A stretch of DNA of 64,000 nucleotides, from positions 10,726,001-10,790,000 of the forward strand of contig CM059622.1 in the NCBI GenBank assembly GCA_030435675.1, written 5' to 3'. The notes under the pieces are model-generated. The model was not told where the DNA came from, did no database searches, and saw only the letters and a program-made list of their open reading frames with translations. The stretch is from Steinernema hermaphroditum. Taxonomy: Eukaryota > Nematoda > Chromadorea > Rhabditida > Steinernematidae. The number at the start of each line of letters is the position of its first letter. Positions within the stretch are counted from its first letter, which is position 1. A program made the position numbers and the translations under genes. Below, piece by piece: positions 47,115-59,580 of the stretch.

Positions 47115-47337
47115 TCAAGCAGGCAGTTGGTTGGCGTCATTCTCAAGCTCTTCTCGCAAATAGCCTTCCTTCAAGTTATTACGCGCGTATTCAACTAGAG
47201 TCTCCTTGTCCCACTCAAAAAGAATAAGTGCAGCAGGACAGAGGTTCAGCTCCTGGAGCGATTTTTCGTCGTTGTCCAATACTTTGCCTGTGGCGGCATC
47301 CTTCATGTTGAAGGAACCAAAGGTGCTCTTGAGGTGA
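47115..47337 (-). pseudogene. ubxn-6: UBXN6 3'-end fragment left by the duplication
   Basis: Only the last 74 codons of the final UBXN6 exon are present in copy 1: the second half of the UBX domain and the C-terminus (LNLCPAALILFEWD). It breaks off at the duplication junction, where UBXN6 sequence passes directly into antisense PPIP5K sequence. By chance a minus-strand ATG (47343-47345) is in frame at the join, so a 76-residue ORF exists. Without the first part of the beta-grasp fold it is unlikely to be functional. Confidence 0.85.
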
Positions 47338-50300
47338 TCCAGCATGTCCTTGCCCTGGCAGGTGCCCTACCAAGCAGGTGAGCGGCGTCCGAGGTCTTCT
47401 GAAGTGGCTCCTCCTCTAGATGACCCTCCTCTCGTGTCGACTCCCAGTGGGAAACTGATGGAACTACGGTGCGTTCTGGCAGTGATTCGCCACGGCGACC
47501 GCACTCCTAAGCAGAAGATGAAGGTCGTTGTCAACGACGAGAGGTTCTTCGCGCTGTTCCGGAAGTACGATGGGGACACGAAGAAGGAGATCAAGATGAA
47601 GAGGCCAACTCAGCTGATGGAGGTCCTCGCCCTGGCCCGGGAGATTCTCCAGGAGAACCAGGTGGGTCACCATAAAGCTTTTGGGGAAATCTGATCTGCA
47701 GGCAGAAGCGCTTCAAGGCTGTACTCCGCCAGTGATCTGACGGCTTGTTTGTTTCAGACGCGGCGGAACGACCTTCTGGCGGAGCTGGAGGCTTGCGAGG
47801 AGGCGCAGCAGAACAACCACCAGAGCGCGCACCAGGCGCGGCTGGAGCACGAGCTGGAGCAGTGCGAGGAGGCGATCAAGCGCTGGGACCAGATCCGCAC
47901 CGTCCTCGAAATGTACAAAATCCCCCCTTCCTACGGCTCGCTCTATGTCGTCAAAATGCGGCCAAACCGATTCCTAGCGCAGTCGGCACTCCTCGCACCT
48001 ACTAACTTCGCTCTGCCCACGACGGCAGTTGTCTAAATGTCTCGTCTCGTGTCGTCCTCTCGTCTCCACTGCATGTCCGGTGCACCCACACACATCGATT
48101 CTATAGTTCGCGGGTATCTGTGTTTCTATCGCATGCTTCGGTCTCCAATAAACTCCGCATGTGTTCTCTCCGGTCGCTCTCTTCCGCACTTCTCGCTTTC
48201 GGCCACACACATCGCATGCGGCACTCTCGTTTCAGGGCGGCACGGGATCGGTTTTCGGTTCGACGGTGTGAAGTCATTATCGCTCGGTTTCTTTAAGAAG
48301 TTCTGACGAGTGAACGAGTGCATTATCAGGGGATTTACAGAGAACGATGCATAAGGTTTAGAAGTGGGCTGAATGGAACAGAATTACGTCATGCTTGCAC
48401 CATCTATGACATGTTTCATATAGGTCAACGAGCCACTTTGATGGATGTCCACAAGATGAACAGTAAATGGATACTTATTAGTGTAAACAATGATGCAGTA
48501 TTATCGTGGCATCGAACTAAATGTAAAAAGAGAAACTTACGTCGTTCTCCTCGAGCTCACAGCTATAACATACTATGACATACATTCGCTTGACTGTAGA
48601 TGTATGCAACAACATAGATCACACGCATCATAAGAAACGACACATCTATGCCATCTATGAAATTAGTCGTGAATACAGATCGTATGTTCCACCGTTTTGT
48701 AGGCGATGTTTCGATCTATACTGAGCTTCCGATCATCGGGGCGTCAGAACCTTAATTGTTTCCCTTATCTTTACATACATTGACAGAACGTTTATGTGCT
48801 CATAATTGCTTAACTAACCTCACCTGGTGGTGACTTCACACCGTCGAATCGAGAGCGTACCATTCCATCCATCACACACCCCTAAAACCCTCATTTAGGT
48901 ACGGTCACTTCTCCGGCATCAACCGCAAAGTGCAGCTGAAATATCTCAAACCGAGACAGTTCAAAACATCGGACAATGAAGAACACCAGCAGGGACCGGC
49001 TCTACTCCTGATTCTGAAGTGGGGAGGCGAACTCACCACTGCAGGTGCGCACCCTTTTTTCTTGAGCCTTCCTACAGTATCCTCTAGGTCACCTCCAAGC
49101 CGAGGCCCTCGGCAAACTCTTCCGCACTCTTTACCCCGGTATCAGAAGAACGGATGGGAAGAGCTGTCCCGAGGACACCCAGGGACTCGGCTTCTTGAGG
49201 CTACACAGCACCTACCGCCACGACTTGAAGATCTACGCTTCTGACGAGGGGAGAGTGCAGATGACCGCCGCAGCGTTCGCCAAGGTACGGTCCCAGGAAG
49301 AGGTCAGCCTAACGGTGTTTCTAGGGCCTCTTGGCACTGGAAGGAGAGCTGACGCCGATTCTCATGCAGATGGTCAAGTCTGCCAACACGGACGGTCTTC
49401 TCGACGACGACTGCAACGCGAGGCATTTCCAGAGTGAACTCAAAAGCTACCTCCACTCGGCCCTGCAGGTTTCACCCCAACCGAATTCCTTTGTAAACGA
49501 AGCAATTGGCTAGGTGGACAGAGACTTCACCCCCGAAGACTACGAGAGTCTCAACCCGTCGGGCCTCCGTGCCATCAACAACGCCATGGAGTTCATCAGG
49601 AATCCCCGCAAGATGTGCCACGAGATCGCCGGCTACGTGCAGCGGATGGTTGACATCATCCACTGGCATAAACTCAACAAGCCCAGTAAGCACCCTCCCC
49701 TCCCCGAACCTCTAGAACTGCCCTAGATCGGACGCTGTACCTCAGCGAGACGTGGGACCTCGCCGAGCGGCGCTGGAGCAAGGAGTTGCGTGAGTTCAAG
49801 AAGGTGATGAAGAATGGCGTCGACGTCGAGTTCGACATCTCGAAAATCCCGGACATCTACGACAACATCAAGTACGACATGGAGCACAACCCGGACCTGT
49901 GCATCAACAACGAGGGCGAGTTCGAGCGGATGTACCTCTGCGTCAAGAACATGGCCGACATCGTCGTGCCTCAGGAGTACGGTATCAGCGAGGACAGCAA
50001 GATTTGCGTGGCGCAGCGCGTGTGTACGCCTTTACTCAAGAAGATCAAGAACGACCTCCACAGGTGCATCCAGAGTGAGGACGACGAGGAGTTCCAGACG
50101 AGGCTGGACCCAAGGTAAGGCAACTTCTTCTTCGCTTCTGGGAAATTCGATCCTTCCAGGGCATCGGAAGGCATCGCCACCCCCCTTCGGCACGTGCGCA
50201 CGCGTCTCTACTTCACCAGCGAGTCGCACATCCACACCCTGATGAATCTGATCCGCTACGGTGGGCTCTGCACCGTCGACGACAAGAAGTGGCAGCGGGC

Positions 50301-52953
50301 GATGAATTTTCTCTCCAGCGTCACCGAGTTCAACTACATGACCCAGGTGGTGCTGATGGTGTACGAGGACAGCCGCTCGGACTCCACGAAGACGGGCAAG
50401 GAGCGCTTCCACATCGAGCTCCTCTTCTCGCCCGGCCTCTACCCGTGCTTCCAAACGGAGAAGGAGCGCATCTACGAGACGCGCTTCAACAAGCAGAACA
50501 ACCAGTCAGCCTTCTCGAAGCCTGCGCGCGAGGGAAAGGGCTCCGTTGGCTCCATCAGCTCCATGATTACGGTAGGAGGCGACATGGTAAGAACGAGAGT
50601 TGCGCGGACAATACCGTACCCCTTGCAGTCGAAAAGCGAGTCACCGGCCATCCAGGTGAGTGGGTCACTCACTCCGACGGAGACCAGTCTCAGCTCTTCT
50701 TCGACGGCGCTGGGCGAAGAGCCCACGAAGGACCACTTCCTGCAGCCTGGAAAGCTCTCACGTTCGCGTTCGGCCTCCAAGGCCGACAGTGCGAAGAGCA
50801 ACGTGACCATCTCGATGGGCGCAAGTGCGCCGTCAACGCCGAACCCCGAGGAGGAAGCCACCGACGACGAACTCAACGATCACTCCGTGAACCTCGTCGT
50901 GCTCGGAGAAGTGGCGTCGAAGCAATACAGTGAGTCGTGAATGTGGAAGACGTTCTGCTGTGCTTTCTGCTTACTGACTCATTTTTGCGCAAAACAGACG
51001 CGAGAAGGTACTGTAGAGAAACTGTGACCCTATTGTAAGGCGAAAAATGTGACATAGCAAGAACTTACAGTACCTTCGAGCCCCCATCCGCTTATCCTTC
51101 GCATTTTCGCATAACGCTTCACTCCCCCGTTCTCTTCAGCGGCCAAAGACCTCGCGCGCCACTCCCCTCCCAGCATGCCAACGACTCGAAGGAAGCGCCA
51201 CGCCACCGGAGGCGACTCCAGTCTTCTGGACGACAACCTCGACGACGGCAAGGAGACGTTCACCCCCAACCGCGGGGTCAAGTTTGACATCACCGACGAC
51301 TCGAGTCCGCCGATAAGCCTTAAGCAGAGGTCGCGTTTCTCCAACGAGGACGAGATCGTGCCCTGCGATATTCCCCTGGTGGTGCAGCAGCACCCCGCCA
51401 TCATGAAGTCCACCAGCGACATCTCCTGCAACATCAGCCACCCTAAGACGGAGGAGGTGGAGAGCCTCAAGAAGGAGATGCAGAAGCTTGACGTCGAGGA
51501 GCAGTCCGACTCCAACCAGGCCACGGTGGGCCACGGCCGCGGAAAGTGGGCCAAGGAGCTGGTGGCCGAGAGTCGCGCCGCCATGGCCGCCGCCGCAGCC
51601 AAGAAGGAAGCCACCGGCACTGGCGCCGATCCGATTGCCGAGCAGAACGACGCCGCTTCGACGCGTAGGTTTTCGTTTGGATTCAAAATTACGTTTCTCG
51701 GTGTGAGATAGGGTACGGTAGGCTGAAGAACTGAGCTACTTGGGAAGAATTCTAGTCTACTGTCTAGATGCCCTTTTTTGGGCCATCCTGGAATTTTAGT
51801 CTCAAAATAAGTCTCAAAAAATGATCCACTTCTAGTATCTGTCTGGTAGACAAGTGATATGAAGTCGGTGGGTTTCCAATATTTTCACAATGCTTCCTGA
51901 TACAACGCTACAAGACAGAGACTGAATTAGGTTGTTCTTTAGACTTCCTTGCATAACTTTTTTGAGAAATCAGATCTCCATGAATTTGAATGTCACCTTA
52001 TATCTTCGAAACATTTATTTATACGTATAAGCAGACAAAAACCCAGTGGTTAGACAGGAAGTGAATTTCGAACTTTTTACCGAATTCAAACGGTTTAGTT
52101 TTTTCGGCTACTAAGACTTACTACTTCAATAGAAACGTCATAGCCGTGCACACCGCAAAGGTCACCTTCGTCAGCATCGTGATCAGGCCGACCCGTTGTC
52201 GCTTCGCTTGATTAACAAAGTCCTCTCTAGCTTAGTTTCCTCGAATCTGCCAATTCCAATACTGATCGTGTGCTTACAGCTCGCCGTTCACGGTTCCCCT
52301 ACCGCTTCAAACACCACACCGTGAACCTCTTAACAGGTACCGTGCATGGACTCCGTTAATCCTTTGTCCTTCCGAAGGCAAGTGCTGTGGGGCCTAACAC
52401 GGTCGTTTAGGAGGGTCTGAGGTCGACAACCGTCTGATCAGCACCGACGTCCTCATGGGAAAGTTCAACTCGGACGCCGCCATAAAGAGAATGTCCAACA
52501 GTATGCGGTGGCTTGAGATTACGATATTGCGGATGGTGCTTTAGGCCCGGCAGTTCTGTCGACCGCCGTGATCGCGAGGTCTTCAAGTGCTCCTAGACTG
52601 CAGACTTACAAGGAAGAGGACGATATCTCTGTGGGAGGTGGGGATGTGTTTTTGGTCGCTTTGGAGTCACTCTTTTGCAGAAATCCGGCGCTTCTGGCCC
52701 CCTCTGCGCTCCCTGGAGACGATGCACGACAACATTCCGTTCGTCCAGATCGAGGAGTTCCTCGAACGTCTCATGACGAACCGCACTCCGCTGCCATCAC
52801 CGCCGCGCACACCTGTGTCGCGGCAGGACTCCGCCACTGCGAACTCGAGTAAGTGCCTCTCGGAGGCGACCTTGACGTCTTTCAGACAATTTCAGAAGAA
52901 GCGCAGCGTGCTACGCTCGCTCGAACGGCGGATCGTCTCGCGACTCTGTCTAG
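47337..52953 (+). CDS. PPIP5K: PPIP5K copy 2, 5'-truncated; intact phosphatase half
   Basis: Lacks exons 1-2 and almost all of exon 3, hence the ATP-grasp kinase. From the junction the frame includes an ATG at 47344-47346, corresponding to about residue 349 of the full protein. All downstream exons match copy 1 shifted by 12465/12466. Here the exon-11 C run has six Cs, so the phosphatase domain reads through: [10 protein letters not shown] near 47484, [10 protein letters not shown] near 50210, and the C-terminal SSSAPRL segment. The potential product is about 1068 aa, phosphatase-only. No promoter is evident because the upstream sequence is the UBXN6 fragment. It may be untranscribed, or the whole copy may be an assembly duplicate. 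Confidence 0.8.
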
Positions 52954-53624
52954 AGACTAGACGTCTAGAGACTGACTCTCCTTCTTCCACTTATCACTTT
53001 GGGTTCATTGGGTACGACGAGCTTGTTCGCTTTAAGAGAACTGTCCCTTGTATCTCTTTTTGAATAAATTTTGTTCTTATGAGAGCTGTGTCAACTGAGA
53101 CCTCGCAAGGTTACTGTATCGACGAGATGAGCCGGTTGGGACAAAGAGATCCGGTGTAAAGTGGACAGCCGAATGAGGTTTATGATGATAATGGTAATGA
53201 TAAAATCGTTCATAGGCGACTCAAATACAAGAAGAACAAATACAGGACTATTTCTAATTTGATATAAACAATATACTGTCTGTGTGGTGGGAGTAGACTT
53301 CTGGTCTTGGTTCACGTTGGTCTCCATACATCTTGCTGAGCACAACGTCCTTCGGCGATAGATAGATAGTCATTCCAAATGTTTCTTTATCGCCTCAGAT
53401 ACATTTCTTCAACGAGCAAAGAGGCGCCAACAAAACACAAACAACTTGTCATCATCCGGCGTCCTGTAAGAAGGCCGCGATAAGAAGTTAAGAGTGACTC
53501 TTCGGTCGGCACCGTCCCCCCTTCCGCGGATTAACTCTCCGGACGTAAACATTCGCTCCTGCAGCATGCTGCTTTCAGTCGGAAAGGAGGTGCCCTCATC
53601 GATCGAAGCAGAATCCTCCTCGAA
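52954..53624. other. spacer, PPIP5K to adhesion GPCR (copy 2)
   Basis: Exact repeat of 40488-41158: PPIP5K 3' UTR and receptor upstream region. Nothing further seen. Confidence 0.5.
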
Positions 53625-56600
53625 ATGCGCTCGATCCTGAGGCTTCTTCTTATCTTCTCCTTTCCACTTCTCATCTTCTCGAAGAATTGTTCGGACATCA
53701 TTTCCGTTGTATATGTCGACGTCGACCACGCCCTCTCATTCAGTCTCAAGTTCCAAAACTACGGCATCAAGACCTTCAAACTGAAGAGGATTCCTGAGAT
53801 TCAGTTCTGCGATCAGAAGGGCACATGTTCCACGTAAGTTGAATGTCGAGGCTGTCGAGGCCCTTTCTGAGTGGTTCACCTTACGCTCTCTTTAATTAAA
53901 TCTTTTCCGGGCCCGTGATTGTGATTTTGACTCGTTACATTCAGCCTCCAAAGCCACAACTCAACAGTGATCGCATACAAAGATATGGACGACCAACTGG
54001 ACCTGCAATTGCCCAACTCCTCCAAAAGACCATTTCTGAAGCTCTTCAAAACGGGCGATCTCAACGAATCCATCTACTTCGATTGGCACCTGTCTCACCG
54101 CGAACATCTGAGGGGACAGTTCAACAACCTCCCCTCGGAAAGAAGTCCATGTGCCATGTTCTCCTATTTCAACGGCTCAGATATAGCTGACTATCCCACT
54201 GGGTGCGTTTGCTGTGGAACTGTGGACCATTGCTCCGATGGCCTCCCCACAACGTCAGGTGTCACCACCACAGGGTCACCCACGACGACAGAAAACGTGG
54301 CGCCAACTCCGAAGATCGATTTCGCCGATCCTGGACTAAAGAATTTGACGAGGGTAAGAAGGTGCAACAGGATCGTTGTTAGCGTACTTGTGAAGCTCTT
54401 TACGTGCTATGTTAGTTGTAGGCTGCTCGCTTCGATTAGTCCCGTGGAATTCTTATTCTCAGCGCACTTTCTTTGTGTACAGAGTCCGTAACGGTGCGTA
54501 ACGGCGCAGGCCCATTCCAGCAGAACATAACCTCCGAGAACGCCGAGGAGATCCTGCTGGAAGCGCTCCACTTCTCGATGCTCCAGACACAGCTCAATGG
54601 CGACGACCTCACCTGTCTCTCCCTGATCCTGGAGAAATCCGTCAAAATCGACAACTTCACAAACACGGTAAACGGTCTGCGTGCATTCCACCCTGAGCAC
54701 TTTGCAGATAGCTTCTCTTTTCTGCGAAAATGTCAACTATCTTCAAAACATAAACGCTTCCGAGATCCCAAAGAGTAACACGAGAGGACATGGCTCCACC
54801 GAGAGGTGCCTCTAACTTGAACGGCTCATCAAAAGTGCATTTGAAGGATACTATCCTCGGTGCACCACATGGTGGCCAAGCTGGAGGAAGACTTCTCCTA
54901 CATGAACGGCTCCCAACTCGGACTCATAGTCTTCGCGAGTCTGGACGAAGCCACCCAAGGCATAACCATATCCAGTGGGGAGGACTCCTTCTCCGGGGTC
55001 GTGCCCCCCTCCTTCTCCGCCAGCATTGAACTGACCCAAGAAGCTCTAAGCCGTGGAGACAGGGCATACGTGGCCATCTACTCGACGGACAAACTTTTCA
55101 ACGTGAGAAAGGGGGATGTCTACGAGACTCAAAGGAGCCACGACGACAACTGCTCCGATGGAACTTCTTCCCTCAGAAGACAGGTCATGACGGCCACTCT
55201 CTTCCCTTCGGTCGAGGTGAACGACTCCCATGCCGTCTTAGCCATCGTTCGCTACAACGTCTCCTCTCTTCTGAGACCTCTTCATGGACGTCTCGGAGTG
55301 ACCTGGTGGACAACGATGAACTGGTCCCCCCTGGGGCAGTGCGACGTCATTTCAGACAGAGAGGACACCATCATGGCCACATGCAGCCATCTGACAGACT
55401 TCACTCTTGTCTTGGTGAGTCTGCATTGACTTACAAAAGGAGATTCCAAGGTGTTTGTTGGAAACGATCCCTTCTTACTACCATAGGCTCTTCATTTACT
55501 CTGCTTTGGAATCGGAGCAGGGCGTGATGTTCGAACTCAGAGCTCATCAGTTTTCCCGAGAGTTCAAACGTCCCACTTCTGAGTCCGATTTCAGAACGGT
55601 CAGTTCAACGACCCAGGGGTGTGCAACGTTCCTCTCATGACCGTCGGCTACATCCTTAACACTCTCTCCATCACTGCCCTTGGAATCGTCATCTTCACAG
55701 TGTAGGTCATACTCACCATACTGGATCCCTTAGAAAAGAACTTAGAACGGCAAGCTACATTCGCAGGTGGCGCCGATCCACTGACAACTTCAGCGGCTTC
55801 GTCGACAAACTGCTCTACCGAAACCCAGGGAGGAAGCTGGAAACTGTGGCCTACACCGGCGTCCTCTTCGTCTTCTACTTCTTCGTGGCGATCTTCAAAG
55901 ACGGGAAGATCGCTGGGAGTTCTTGTCGGGCTATGGCCGCGATCAAGTACTCTCTTTTCATGACGTGAGCCACCGAAGACCATTCGTGCTCTTGAGAAGA
56001 TTTCAGACTCGTTCTCCAATCTCTCTTGTTCGCCCTAACCGAGATGGCCACCCTGACCTCATGGACTTCCCGAAATGTCCAACTTCTCGGCTCGGCACTC
56101 CCTGCTACCGTAGTCAGTTTGAGTAAATGGCTCAACTCTTGCGTGTTCCACATCCCTCTCCAGTTCTAGCCGCCACCATGTCCACAACCCTCGGAACGAC
56201 TTCCGATTTCTTCGAGCGCGACGACGGATTTTGCTGGGTCCGCTCCGACTACCGTACCTTCGCCCTTACCGTACCCCTCACAGTAACCGTTGTCACTTCG
56301 CTTTCGTGCACTGGGGTAATTCTTGTCGCTTTCTTCACGGGAAGACCTGTGGGTTGAGTTCTTATTTGAGAGGTTGAAGATGAGTTGTAGAGGTACACGC
56401 TGAGACATCAGCACTACAGAGAGCTAAGACGTCGCGTCGGCCTCCTCCTCAGCGTGCAGCTTCATCTGGGACTGCCTTGGGTGAGAGCTTAGAGACAGCC
56501 TTTCAAACCTGTTAGGGAACCGCTTTAGATCTTCCAGTACATCTCCCTCTTCACACCCGGCAACACCGCGTGGCAGTGGCTCTTTACCATCGTCAACGAC

Positions 56601-57437
56601 TCTCAGGGACTGGTCCCGCTGGGAATCCTGATTTCAGTCAAGTGCATCAGAGGGGCACTGGACAAGAAGGCTAAGAAAGAGGAGGAAGAGAGTCAAGAGA
56701 GAAGTCAGGCGCAGAAGCTCTACTCTCTGGAAGATCTCGAGGGAGAGAAGCGCTCTCGGGGACGAAGCTCCAACTTCGGAGGCGAACGGAGCCTACTTGA
56801 GGAGATCATGGTTGAGGTTCTCGGCCAAGAGAACGACGCATTCGAAGGAAGGTCTCCAGAAGGGTCGGCAGTGTCTCTCGATGCGGCCTCGCACAGTGGG
56901 TGGTCCATATTCTCGAACAACTCTCCTGAACTCCGGGCTTCAGATCTGAAGTATGAAGTTGTCAGATGCCCTCAGAAGACACAGATGAGGGAGCTGGTAG
57001 TGAATGTTTCTGGCGCATCTTCCCAAGAAGAGGACCAACACTTCGAAGAAGAAGATGCGCACTCCTCGGAGGAGGTGCAAGAACTGGATTCCCCTCCCGA
57101 AGAGTCGTCTTCCTTCCGGAGGCGATACCCCTTCAGGACACAACGTTGCTTGCACGGAGAGCCGCCCCCATCTCAAGCTGTCAAGGTCTACTGTACATCG
57201 TCGAAGAGACAACGGTCGCCGAGCCCCGTCGACTTCGGAAGCATGGTACCCACCGTCGTCTTTAACACTCCCGTCGAAGGAGAAATCCTCTGCCACCACC
57301 TCGAAGTGCCCACTTTCGAAGACAGGCCGCCAACGGGCCTCAGTTGTCAAGACGACCTTCCCTCAGTCGACGGGGACGTCCTCGACCGTGATGAAGATGC
57401 CGTTTGTGCGCCAGATGTGAAAGTTCGAATAAACTAG
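53625..57437 (+). CDS. adhesion-type GPCR with GPS motif, copy 2
   Basis: All eleven exons of the copy-1 gene are present 12466 bp downstream, and the translated frames are identical in every segment compared, including the TCSHLTDF cleavage motif and the long acidic tail. The gene is complete with its upstream 670 nt, so if the duplication is real both copies could be expressed. Confidence 0.85.
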
Positions 57438-58033
57438 TCAACAGAGTGGGGATCCAACACCTCGAAAAAGCGAACAAAATTAAAAACTAAGACCTTTGAG
57501 AAAAAGATAAGAAAACGATGCCCAAGGCAGGAATCGAACATTCGTCGCCACGGCCACAACGTGGAGTACTAATCACTATACACTATACTTGGGCCGATAG
57601 AGTGGCAATCTCGGAATCAATATGACGAAAGAGATCAGAATGGCGCCTCCGAATTACGGAAAAAGGCAATTCTTTCGAAGTTTACACTTGCAAATCGAAT
57701 GATAAGAGCTGAAATTTCCCACTCAATCAGCGGCGGTAATTGAGCTCCCGCTTGACCGTTCTTTTTCTCGAGTCAATTTGCCGAGTTCATTGGGGTCAAC
57801 TCCCTTTGCGAAACTAGAGTCGATCTGACAAGGAGCAGCTCTGAAAAATCAACCGATCTACGTTTACAGTACACCCACAAATGTTGAAATTGATGCAGCT
57901 TCACACAAAGTCTCATTTTCACAGAAACAAAGCAACAGATGTTCACCAAAGCCATCTACACAGCCCAAATACCTTAAAGCTTTACCATAATACCAAAGAA
58001 AGAACAACAAAAGAATGAGAGAGATCGCGGAAT
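57438..58033. other. spacer holding a tRNA-like gene (copy 2)
   Basis: Repeat of 44972-45567, carrying the second tRNA-His-like sequence at 57519-57594. No other gene seen. Confidence 0.5.
57519..57594 (-). tRNA. tRNA-His (GTG), probably degenerate, copy 2
   Basis: Identical to 45053-45128, with the same intact acceptor and anticodon arms, GTG anticodon, enlarged D-arm region and mismatched T-stem. Confidence 0.6.
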
Positions 58034-59303
58034 TCACTGAACATTACAGAAGAGGGCACGCATTCTGCCGAAGAAACCCTTCTTCTTGCCAGGAATTTTG
58101 AGATCGGCAGGTTTTTCTTGCGGCATATCGACAGTTTTTATGGCGGTCGAGTCTCCGGCAGCTAAAGCAACACTACCGACAGTTTCTCGGGCACCCACCT
58201 CTGCAGCACGACTGGCACGGAAAGCTTCATAATTTGCGATGGTTTCTTTGTCCAACCACGACTCAATTTTGGACTCCTGCACAAGCCGCTTTCTATTTTC
58301 GAAAGACATCTCCTCGTCCCATTCGGGGAACTCTTGACCCAAGCGCTCTCCAATTTCCTTCAGGGATTTGACGTAGTTTTCGCGTTCTAGTGGAAGTCCT
58401 CGAGCTCTTCCAAAAGCTGCAATGAATTATACGAGGCTCTGATACAAGCATTCATACCCAAGATGGCGTCCTTGGCGTTCCAGCCCATTTCTTCAATCAT
58501 ATAGCGACAGACTAGGAAGCCGGTACGGTTCAAACCATGCGTACAGTGAACACCGATTCGTCGATTGCTTCCTGAAAACAGCGTTTTACGAAGATCGCCC
58601 TCAGTCATTATTTACCTTCTCTCTCATTTGCTCGGAAGAAGTCCACGATGTTCTTAAACGCGTTATAATTCTCTTCCTGTTCCTCGACGTTGTGTCCTCC
58701 ACACTTGATCTTACGGTAGGCGACATGGTTGTTCTTGATCAAAACGTGGTTGTAGTATCGCCAGGTGAATGTAAGATCGATGATCAGGCCGAAGCATTCA
58801 CCAGCACGCTTCGCGCATTCAAAGAGATCCTCCACGTCGAACTTGAGTCCCGGAAACGCCTGCGTGTACTGCGCCGTCAGCGGAGTCTTGAAGGGTACGA
58901 AGGGTGTGCCTTCAATAGCGCCTCCGATGGGCAAATAGTCCACCCATCTAAAGTGCAGAGTACATCCTGAATTTCTGGAAAGTTGGGAAACTTACCCATC
59001 GGGACGACTGCCATATGCGCGATACTCGAACTCCTTCTTTACTGGCTGCTTTTGTTGTTCCTCGGTGACTGCTTCCGCGGCGTTCTCTGTAGTGTTCTCC
59101 TTAGAAATAGCAGCGCCTGTACGCATCTTCTCTAGGCTCTCCACACAAGTCACAATATCGGCAACCTTCTCCACGATGTTCACAATCTCCTCCAGAGTAT
59201 TTGCATGAGGGTCGTCGTTGTTCTCTTTCTGAAGCACAAGATCGGCGGGTATCTCTTTGGCATTTTCTGCCGGAATGGCTGGTTTTTCCTCAAGCGCTGG
59301 CAT
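58034..59303 (-). CDS. pir-1: PIR-1/DUSP11-like RNA 5'-phosphatase, copy 2
   Basis: Complete repeat of the copy-1 gene 12466 bp downstream: four exons, 378 aa, identical frames, with the HCTHGLNRTG active-site loop intact. Here the gene sits directly downstream of the complete UBXN6 gene on the same strand (278 nt from the UBXN6 side), which is presumably the ancestral arrangement. In copy 1 only the UBXN6 tail precedes it. Confidence 0.88.
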
Positions 59304-59580
59304 AGTGACTCTGGAAACAGAAGAATAGTATCAGGACAGCACGCATTAGTGTGGCCACACATTCAAACCCAATACATCTCTCTTTGCATTGTCATTTCCA
59401 ACCATATCTCCGTTCCCACAGTGCTATATTTTCGATGTACATACGAGTCACGGAGAAAACCGATAATCGTTGGAAGAAAGCCGATACACGAAGCAAAAGA
59501 ATTTATACATTACTCGCACCAACCATTCACAAGGAATTCATTAAACTCTCTGAACCGAATAAATAGGAAAATAAATATAT

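Larger units (their letters stand above)
34872..47336. repeat. tandem duplication, copy 1 (12,465 bp)
   Basis: This interval is repeated immediately downstream (47337-59802). Reading frames, introns and spacers match throughout with a constant offset of 12465, which becomes 12466 after a one-base difference at the C run near 37713. The unit begins inside PPIP5K exon 3 and ends inside the last exon of UBXN6. The junction shares one base (A) between the two break ends, so the join shows almost no homology. Confidence 0.97.
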
